Below are positions 1 to 5,131 of a stretch of DNA of 5,131 nucleotides, in pieces. Source of the DNA: Gallionellales bacterium CG03_land_8_20_14_0_80_55_15. GTDB taxonomy: Bacteria > Pseudomonadota > Gammaproteobacteria > Burkholderiales > Gallionellaceae. The stretch's first letter is position 1; the number at the start of each line of letters is the position of its first letter. The stretch spans positions 1 to 5,131 of the forward strand of contig PEUR01000073.1 of NCBI GenBank assembly GCA_002780675.1. The letters are read 5' to 3'. Made by a program: the position numbers and the translations under genes. Below the pieces are notes generated by a model. It did no database searches and was not told the DNA's origin. It was given only the letters and a program-made list of their open reading frames with translations.

Positions 1-17
1 ATTTGTAAGATTGCCAT
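1..17 (-). CDS. def: Peptide deformylase, N-terminal start only (partial)
   Basis: Read on the minus strand from an ATG at 17-15, the sequence gives M-A-I-L-Q and then runs off the window edge. Peptide deformylases of proteobacteria often begin this way (for example MSVLQ or MAIL-type starts followed by a proline-rich strand). In many proteobacteria def-fmt is divergent from dprA, which is the arrangement here. Known role of the family: a metal-dependent hydrolase that removes the formyl group from the N-terminal methionine of new proteins in the cytoplasm. Only five whole codons are visible, so no catalytic motif can be checked, and no clear Shine-Dalgarno lies upstream of the ATG. The call rests on the five residues plus gene order. 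A chance ATG is the main alternative. Confidence 0.6.
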
Positions 18-59
18 AAATGCTTGCTAATTTAATTGACTAGAGGCAGAATTTAACGC

Positions 60-70
60 GTTACCGTAAC
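60..70. repeat. 11-bp perfect palindrome GTTAC-C-GTAAC
   Basis: GTTAC at 60-64 is the exact reverse complement of GTAAC at 66-70, with one base between them. The motif ACCGTA also occurs twice nearby (63-68 and 71-76), 8 bases apart. The palindrome sits in the divergent intergenic region 39 bases before the tsaP start, where an operator half-site pair could lie. With arms of only 5 bp it could be chance, and no regulator can be named. Confidence 0.3.
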
Positions 71-96
71 ACCGTACGCCTTTATCTTTGACTCAT

Positions 97-102
97 TTGG
101 GG
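97..102 (+). promoter_or_regulatory. Ribosome binding site of tsaP
   Basis: TTGGGG ends 6 bases before the ATG at 109. It is a modest Shine-Dalgarno match, but it supports ATG 109 over the upstream in-frame TTG at 88. A start at TTG 88 would add seven residues in front of an otherwise well-formed signal peptide. Confidence 0.45.
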
Positions 103-108
103 TTTTCC

Positions 109-1128
109 ATGCGCAAGATTATATCGCTGATTTGCTTTTTATTGCCTGTAATGGCTTTTGCCGGACAACCTGAAACACCTGCGCAGCTCCGTCGCGATGC
201 CCCCGATCAGCACATTGTTGTCAAAGGCGACACCTTGTGGGACATTTCCGCGATGTTTTTCAAAGACCCCTGGAGATGGCCATACATCTGGGGCATGAAC
301 AAGGATTCGATCAAAGATCCACACTGGATATATCCGGGGGATGTCATCATTCTGGATCGCGCGACGGGTACGCTAAGCAAAGGCGGACGCTCAAACGGGG
401 TCGTCAAACTCTCTCCGCAAGTGCGCTCCGGCGAGGGCAGACAAAATGCCATTCCCAGCATTCCTCCCGGGGCTATCGAACCCTTCCTGAGCCAGCCTTT
501 GGTCGTTGCAGACGACGCGCTTGCTGGCGCACCGACACTGGTGGGGCTACATGAAAGCCGCGTCATCGCAGGCCTGGGCGACCTCGGTTATGCCAAGGGC
601 TTGAGCGAAGATCGGGGCACAAAATGGCAGGTGTATCGTCCCGGCAAAACTTTCGTTGACCCGGACACCAAGGAAGTTCTGGGCCACGAAGCAATCTACC
701 TCGGTGACGTATCTGTCAACGAATTTGCAGATGTCAGCACCGTCGTCATCACCAATGCCAATCAGGAAATCAATGTCGGCGATCGTTTGATGGCTCCCAA
801 CGATCCGGTCGCCCGCAACTATCTGCCACGCGCCCCGGAAAGCAACCTTTCCGCCCGCGTGATTTCAATTTACGGCGGGGTTTCACTGGGCGGCCAAAAC
901 ACCGTCATCACCCTTAACAAGGGTGAACGCGACGGGCTGCAAAACGGTCATGTGCTGGCCTTGTACAGCAAAGGCGACGTTGTGAAATACGAAGGTCAAA
1001 AGCTCGCCATGCCGGACGAACGTTATGGGCTGCTGTTCGTATTCCGCGTATTCGACAAAGTTTCCTACGCGCTGGTGATGCAAACTCATCTGCCCGTGCA
1101 TCTGCTGGATCGCGCACAAACGCCCTAG
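109..1128 (+). CDS. tsaP: Secreted LysM peptidoglycan-binding protein, TsaP-like (type IV pilus secretin-associated)
   Basis: A protein of 339 residues from ATG 109. Residues 1-18 form a signal peptide: positive RK, a hydrophobic core, then A-F-A before G19, where cleavage is expected. The mature protein has no cysteine, so it is not a lipoprotein. Residues 34-82 are a LysM domain, with VVKGDTLWDIS near the start and YPGDVI near the end. The middle (about 115-230) holds IPSIPPGAIEPFLSQP and a segment ending INVGDRL. Residues about 247-336 (ISIYGGVSLGG, GERDGLQNGHVLALY, VFRVFDKVSYALVM) resemble the C-terminal FlgT-like region of TsaP. In Neisseria, Myxococcus and Pseudomonas, TsaP binds peptidoglycan in the periplasm and associates with the PilQ secretin. 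The Pseudomonas homologue also lies just before dprA. It is the first gene of the run, and dprA starts 2 nt after its stop. LysM and secretion are clear; the exact pilus role here is inferred. Confidence 0.85.
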   Translation: MRKIISLICFLLPVMAFAGQPETPAQLRRDAPDQHIVVKGDTLWDISAMFFKDPWRWPYIWGMNKDSIKDPHWIYPGDVIILDRATGTLSKGGRSNGVVKLSPQVRSGEGRQNAIPSIPPGAIEPFLSQPLVVADDALAGAPTLVGLHESRVIAGLGDLGYAKGLSEDRGTKWQVYRPGKTFVDPDTKEVLGHEAIYLGDVSVNEFADVSTVVITNANQEINVGDRLMAPNDPVARNYLPRAPESNLSARVISIYGGVSLGGQNTVITLNKGERDGLQNGHVLALYSKGDVVKYEGQKLAMPDERYGLLFVFRVFDKVSYALVMQTHLPVHLLDRAQTP

Positions 1129-1130
1129 AT

Positions 1131-2216
1131 ATGCCAGTAGATCCCTCGCTCAAGGCTTGGCTGGCACTAAGCCTGATGCGGGGCTTGGGCGGCGAGGGCG
1201 CGCGGCGCTTGCTGAGCGAGTTTGGTTCACCTGAGGCGGTGTTAGCAGCCTCTGTCAGTTCACTCAAATGTTTCGTCAAAGCCGAAGTCGCCAGCGAAAT
1301 CGGCAAGGGAATCGCCGATGAAAAGATCACCCCCGCACTCGACTGGCTGGAAGAGGAACAGAATCACCTTGTTACCCTCGGTGACAGCGATTACCCGCAA
1401 GCCCTGCTCAACATCCCCGATCCGCCCCTGTTACTTTACGTCAAAGGGCATCTGGCGCTACTCAATCACACCGCGCTGGCAATCGTCGGCAGTCGCAACG
1501 CCACGCCGCAAGGCAACAATAACGCCGAAGAATTCGCCAAGACCTTGAGCGATGCCGGGCTCTGTATTATCAGTGGCATGGCGCACGGCATTGACGCGTC
1601 CGCCCATCGCGGCGCATTGCGCGGACTGAGCAACACCATCGCGGTGGTCGGCACGGGACTGGACAAAGTCTATCCTGCCGCCAACCGTGACCTGGCTCAC
1701 GCCATTGCCGGACAGGGCGTGATGATCTCGGAGTTCCCGCTCGGCACCCCGCCCATCGCCTCCAACTTTCCACGACGCAACCGCATCATCAGCGGCATGA
1801 GCATCGGCTGCCTGGTGGTGGAAGCCTCGCTGCAAAGCGGTTCGCTTATTACCGCACGGCTGGCGATGGAGCAGGGCAGGGACGTGTTCGCCATACCCGG
1901 CTCGATCCATTCGCCGCAAAGCCGTGGCTGCCACTCCTTGATTAAACAAGGCGCAAAACTGGTCGAATCAGCCCGCGACATTCTCGAAGAATTGTCTGGC
2001 TTGATGGTGCCGCCCGCAACCCTGTCGGATATGACTGAAACGCCAGACCAGAACGCTGACCTACTTGAACTTATCGGTTTCGATCCGGTCAGCATGGATA
2101 CGCTTTGCGCGCGCGGTGGCTTGACGGTTAGCCAGCTATCCGCCATGCTATTGCCGCTTGAGCTGGAAGGTCGCATCACTGCGCTGCCCGGCGGATTGTT
2201 CCAACGCAACCATTAA
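1131..2216 (+). CDS. dprA: DNA-processing protein DprA (Smf)
   Basis: A full-length 361-residue DprA. In transformation, this cytoplasmic protein binds incoming single-stranded DNA and loads RecA onto it; non-competent bacteria also keep it, with a less clear role. Residues 1-~75 form the helical N-terminal (SAM/HhH-like) region, with MRGLGGEGARRLL. The Rossmann-like core (about 85-290) shows VGSR at 119-122, SGMAHGIDASAH at 148-159, VVGTGLDKVYP at 172-182, SEFPLG at 200-205, NFPRRNRIISG at 212-222, EASLQSGSLITAR at 231-243, and PGS with a later GCHSLIKQGA at 266-275. All are hallmark family motifs and all are intact. Residues about 300-361 match the C-terminal winged-helix (DML1-like) domain. 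ATG 1131 follows the tsaP stop by 2 nt and has no Shine-Dalgarno, which suggests translational coupling. No frameshift or missing motif was seen. Confidence 0.97.
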   Translation: MPVDPSLKAWLALSLMRGLGGEGARRLLSEFGSPEAVLAASVSSLKCFVKAEVASEIGKGIADEKITPALDWLEEEQNHLVTLGDSDYPQALLNIPDPPLLLYVKGHLALLNHTALAIVGSRNATPQGNNNAEEFAKTLSDAGLCIISGMAHGIDASAHRGALRGLSNTIAVVGTGLDKVYPAANRDLAHAIAGQGVMISEFPLGTPPIASNFPRRNRIISGMSIGCLVVEASLQSGSLITARLAMEQGRDVFAIPGSIHSPQSRGCHSLIKQGAKLVESARDILEELSGLMVPPATLSDMTETPDQNADLLELIGFDPVSMDTLCARGGLTVSQLSAMLLPLELEGRITALPGGLFQRNH

Positions 2217-2230
2217 ACGACCCATAAAAC

Positions 2231-2686
2231 ATGTTTGAAATCCTGATGTACCTGTTTGAAAGCTATTTCGATATTGGCAACTATCCCCCGCCGGACAAAC
2301 TCTCGCGCAAACTTTATGCGGCGGGGTTCGAGGGTGAGGATATAGACGAGGCGATGACCTGGCTGTCCGCCTTGCAACTGCAAACCACCGAAAGCTATCC
2401 CGATACCCTGAACCATGCGGGCATACGCTGTTTTGCCCAACTGGAACTCGACCGCATCGGTTTTGAAGCGCGGCAATTTCTCATGTTCACCGTACAACAA
2501 AACATGATTACCGCCATCGAACGCGAAATCATCATTGATCGTGCCGTCGCGCTACAACAAAAAGAACTCGGCCTGGACAAGCTCAAACTCATCATGCTAA
2601 TGGTGCTGTGGAATCGCCACCAGGACGTTGACCCGCTGCTCATAGAAGAGTTGCTCACTCCGCTGTACTCCTCTCAATTACATTAA
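2231..2686 (+). CDS. smg: Smg family protein (DUF494)
   Basis: A small protein of 151 residues, close to the usual family length. It opens with MFEILMYLFESYFD, the conserved Smg N-terminus, which fixes the start at ATG 2231. AAGFEGEDIDEAMTWLSAL (residues 30-48) and the helical stretch LDKLKLIMLMVLWNR (115-129) also fit the family. It looks soluble and mostly helical, with no signal peptide, no membrane segment, and a single cysteine (C67) that argues against a zinc site. Its biochemical function is not known. In gamma- and betaproteobacteria smg usually lies between dprA and a topoisomerase-type gene, as here, which hints at a role linked to DNA handling but proves nothing. It starts 14 nt after dprA without a visible Shine-Dalgarno. 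Confidence 0.94.
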   Translation: MFEILMYLFESYFDIGNYPPPDKLSRKLYAAGFEGEDIDEAMTWLSALQLQTTESYPDTLNHAGIRCFAQLELDRIGFEARQFLMFTVQQNMITAIEREIIIDRAVALQQKELGLDKLKLIMLMVLWNRHQDVDPLLIEELLTPLYSSQLH

Positions 2687-2695
2687 ATCCTGCGC

Positions 2696-5131
2696 ATGGC
2701 ATCTAATCTTCTGATTGTAGAATCACCGGCCAAGGCCAAAACGCTCAAAAAATATCTGGGTAACGATTTTGAAGTGCTTGCCTCTTACGGGCATGTGCGC
2801 GATCTCGTCCCCAAGAGCGGCGCGGTTGACACCGAAAATGGCTTTGCCATGAATTACGAAATCATCGCGCGCAACAGCAAACATCTGGATGCCATCGCGC
2901 GTGCCGCCCTCGCCGCAGACACCATCCTGCTCGCGCCCGATCCCGACCGCGAAGGGGAGGCGATTGCCTGGCACATTGCCGAGCTGCTCAAAGCACGCCG
3001 TGGCATGAAAAACAAAATCATGAAACGCGTGGTGTTCTACGAGATCACTCAGTCTGCGGTGCGCGCAGCGGTGGCGAACCCGCGCGAAATCGCCTTACCC
3101 TTGGTCAATGCACAACAAGCGCGGCGCGCGCTTGATTATCTGGTCGGCTTTAATTTATCGCCGCTCTTGTGGCGCAAGATACGCCCAGGTTTATCGGCAG
3201 GGCGGGTACAAAGCCCGGCGTTGCGCCTGATCGTTGAGCGCGAGCTGGCAATCGAAGCCTTTAATACTCAGGAATACTGGTCAGTACACCTGGATACGCA
3301 CAAGCATTCCCAGCCCTTTTCGGCCAAGTTATTCCAGTATCAGGGCAAAAAACTTGAACAACTGAGCATCGGCAGCCAGGTCGAATTCGACGCGATTCAC
3401 GCCCGGCTGAACGATGCCAAACTGCCGCCCAAGGTGGTGCGTGTCGAGAAGAAAGCCAAACAGCGATATTCTGCCGCGCCGTTTACCACCTCCACGCTGC
3501 AACAGGAAGCCGTGCGCAAACTGGGCATGTCCGCCGACCGCACCATGCGCACCGCGCAATCGCTTTATGAAGGCGTGGACATCGGCGGCCAGACCGTCGG
3601 TTTAATCTCCTACATGCGTACCGACTCGGTGACGCTGGCACTGGAAGCCGTTGCCGAAATCCGCGATTACATCAAAGGCAACTTCTCCGCCGACTACTTG
3701 CCCGGCACGCCCCCCAACTACAAAAGTAAAACCAAAAATGCCCAGGAGTCGCACGAGGCGATACGCCCCACCTCCATCCTGCGCACCCCTGACAGCCTGC
3801 GCGACCGCCTGACCGCCGACCAGGCCAGGCTTTACGAGATGATCTGGAAACGCACGCTGGCCTGCCAGATGTCGCCCGCGCGCTACGACACCGTGAGCGC
3901 CGACATCCGTCTGGGCGGCGACGACACCTTATTCCGCGCCAATGGGCAAGTGCTTGTTTTTCCTGGATTTATTAGCGTATACATGGAAGACGTAGACGAT
4001 GCCGAAGAAGAGCAGAGCAGCAAGTTGCCGCCGCTCGCCGAAGGCGATGTGCTGACGGTAGATAAACTCTACGGCGAACAACACTACACCCAGCCGCCGC
4101 CGCGCTTCACGGAAGCCAGCCTGGTCAAATCGCTGGAAGAATACGGCATCGGTCGTCCGTCAACCTATGCCACCATCATTTCCACGCTGCAAACCCGCGA
4201 ATATGCCATTCTCGACAAAAAACGCTTCGTGCCGACCGATGTGGGCAGGGTGGTCAACAAATTCCTGACCGACCATTTCGAGCGTTATGTGGACTACAAC
4301 TTCACCGCCACGCTCGAAGACGAGCTGGATGAAGTTTCCGAGGGCAAGCGCGACTGGATCGGCGTGATGGAAGAATTCTGGAAAGGATTTTCCAGCCTGA
4401 TCAAGGAAAAGGCCGACGTAGATCGTCCGGTGGAATTATTGGACGAAGTCTGCCCGGAATGCGGCAAGCCGCTCGCCAAAAAACTCAGCCGCTACGGCAG
4501 CTTTATCAGTTGCACCAACTATCCAGAATGCAAATACAAACGCAGCCTCAATGGCGAATCGCAGGACGATGCGTCCGCGCGCGTAGAGCTGGGCATCCAT
4601 CCCGAAACACAGCAAGCCATCTTGTTATTGCGCGGCCCTTACGGTCACTATGTACAACTCGGCGAAGTGGTCGAAGGCGAAAAAACCAAACCCAAGCGCG
4701 TCTCCTGGCCCCGTGAAATGCCGCTGGAACAGGCCGATCTGGAAAGCGCGATGAAGCTGCTGTCTTTGCCTCGTGAGCTGGGCTTGCATCCCGAAACGAA
4801 CAAAAAAGTCATCGTCAATATCGGGCGCTTCGGCCCTTACATCGGCCACGACGGCAAGTTCAAATCCATCCCGCGCAGCGACAGCATCTTTGATGTCACG
4901 CTGGAACGCGCCGTGGAACTGCTGGCACAGGCAAGAGACGGTAACACCGTATTGCGCGTGCTGGGCGACCACCCCAACGACAACGCCAGCGTGGAAATTT
5001 GCAGCGGTCGCTACGGCCCCTACGCGCGCCACGGCAAAATCAATGCCACCCTCCCCAAAGATGTCTCACCCGACGAGATCACCCTGGAACAGGCGCTGGA
5101 ACTGATTGCCGCAAAAGCCGCAAAAGGCGAC
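2696..5131 (+). CDS. topA: DNA topoisomerase I (type IA), 3' end outside window
   Basis: An open frame of 812 codons from ATG 2696 that runs off the window without a stop. It relaxes negative supercoils by cutting and rejoining one DNA strand in the cytoplasm. The TOPRIM domain (about 1-120) has E9 in LLIVESPAKAK and the acidic triad D82, D84, E86 in DPDREGEAIAWH. SAGRVQSP lies at 167-174. The catalytic tyrosine is Y306 in SYMRTDS, with R308 beside it. HEAIRPT is at 353-359 and FTEASLVKSLEEYGIGRPS at 471-489. One Cys4 zinc finger follows (C586, C589, C606, C612), then three C-terminal repeats at about 632-656, 696-725 and 756-787, each opening LGxHP and carrying a GPY. A Lys/Ala-rich tail, common in betaproteobacteria, probably follows, since the last residues are AAKAAKGD. 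It starts 9 nt after smg with no Shine-Dalgarno. All catalytic residues checked are present. Confidence 0.98.
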   Translation, partial: MASNLLIVESPAKAKTLKKYLGNDFEVLASYGHVRDLVPKSGAVDTENGFAMNYEIIARNSKHLDAIARAALAADTILLAPDPDREGEAIAWHIAELLKARRGMKNKIMKRVVFYEITQSAVRAAVANPREIALPLVNAQQARRALDYLVGFNLSPLLWRKIRPGLSAGRVQSPALRLIVERELAIEAFNTQEYWSVHLDTHKHSQPFSAKLFQYQGKKLEQLSIGSQVEFDAIHARLNDAKLPPKVVRVEKKAKQRYSAAPFTTSTLQQEAVRKLGMSADRTMRTAQSLYEGVDIGGQTVGLISYMRTDSVTLALEAVAEIRDYIKGNFSADYLPGTPPNYKSKTKNAQESHEAIRPTSILRTPDSLRDRLTADQARLYEMIWKRTLACQMSPARYDTVSADIRLGGDDTLFRANGQVLVFPGFISVYMEDVDDAEEEQSSKLPPLAEGDVLTVDKLYGEQHYTQPPPRFTEASLVKSLEEYGIGRPSTYATIISTLQTREYAILDKKRFVPTDVGRVVNKFLTDHFERYVDYNFTATLEDELDEVSEGKRDWIGVMEEFWKGFSSLIKEKADVDRPVELLDEVCPECGKPLAKKLSRYGSFISCTNYPECKYKRSLNGESQDDASARVELGIHPETQQAILLLRGPYGHYVQLGEVVEGEKTKPKRVSWPREMPLEQADLESAMKLLSLPRELGLHPETNKKVIVNIGRFGPYIGHDGKFKSIPRSDSIFDVTLERAVELLAQARDGNTVLRVLGDHPNDNASVEICSGRYGPYARHGKINATLPKDVSPDEITLEQALELIAAKAAKGD

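Larger units (their letters stand above)
18..108. promoter_or_regulatory. Divergent intergenic region between def and tsaP
   Basis: These 91 bases separate the putative def start (minus strand) from the tsaP start (plus strand) and must carry the signals for both directions if the def call is right. The region is more AT-rich than the genes. Plus-strand candidates are weak: TTGCTA (24-29), a 17-base spacer and CAGAAT (47-52), or TTGTAA (3-8), a 17-base spacer and GCTAAT (26-31). Each hexamer matches the sigma-70 consensus at four of six positions. A better -35-like TTGACT lies at 36-41 but has no good -10 at the right distance. The assignment as a regulatory region is by position; the exact promoter is not resolved. 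Confidence 0.5.

Noticed and set aside
88..108. Upstream in-frame TTG start for the LysM protein
   Set aside because: ATG 109 has a GGGG-containing ribosome binding site at a good distance and begins a standard signal peptide; the TTG would add seven residues (MTHLGFS) before it.
914..1330. Minus-strand open frame across the tsaP-dprA junction
   Set aside because: It overlaps two well-supported genes, has low-complexity Ser/Arg/Ala-rich composition and no recognisable motif.
1458..2209. Long minus-strand open frames opposite dprA (1458-1949 and 1697-2209)
   Set aside because: They lie wholly inside dprA, whose family motifs are intact in its own frame, and their translations show no recognisable domain. 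They are what GC-rich coding DNA produces on the other strand.
2684..2700. Possible terminator or promoter between smg and topA
   Set aside because: The gap is only 9 nt with no hairpin or T-run, so it cannot hold a complete intrinsic terminator.
4625..5032. Minus-strand frame of 135 codons and plus-strand frame 4773-5105 within topA
   Set aside because: Both sit inside the topA frame, which shows clear conserved repeats there; neither translation resembles a known protein.
1..5131. Mobile element, CRISPR array, tRNA or other RNA gene
   Set aside because: No terminal inverted repeats, transposase, spaced repeats or RNA-like fold was seen; nearly all of the window is accounted for by four intact or open coding genes.

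Overview
This window is a compact stretch of bacterial chromosome, most likely from a betaproteobacterium. The protein styles (a TsaP-like LysM protein, DprA, Smg, and a topoisomerase I with one zinc finger plus C-terminal repeats) and the gene order point to that class, perhaps to Nitrosomonadales/Gallionellaceae-like bacteria. The finer placement is an inference I cannot test here. Nothing looks mobile, and all reading frames are intact.

Layout. Positions 1-17 hold the first codons of a gene on the minus strand, reading M-A-I-L-Q. This fits the start of peptide deformylase (def), which commonly sits divergently next to dprA in proteobacteria. Positions 18-108 are a short divergent intergenic region with an 11-bp palindrome and only weak promoter-like hexamers. 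Four plus-strand genes follow with almost no space between them: a LysM/FlgT-like secreted protein (tsaP, 109-1128), dprA (1131-2216), smg (2231-2686) and topA (2696 to beyond the window end at 5131). Gaps are 2, 14 and 9 nt, with no terminator seen between genes, so they are probably co-transcribed.

How the genes fit together. TsaP-type proteins anchor the type IV pilus secretin to peptidoglycan. DprA binds incoming single-stranded DNA and loads RecA during natural transformation. TopA relaxes negative supercoils. Smg is a conserved small protein of unknown function that often travels with dprA and topA. The cluster therefore joins a pilus part, a DNA-processing protein and a topology enzyme, next to the translation-maturation gene def.

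I found no previously undescribed system. The points most worth a second look are the TsaP identity of the LysM gene and its position beside dprA, the lack of Shine-Dalgarno sequences at the three internal starts, the threefold repeat at the TopA C-terminus, and the small conserved Smg protein of unknown function.
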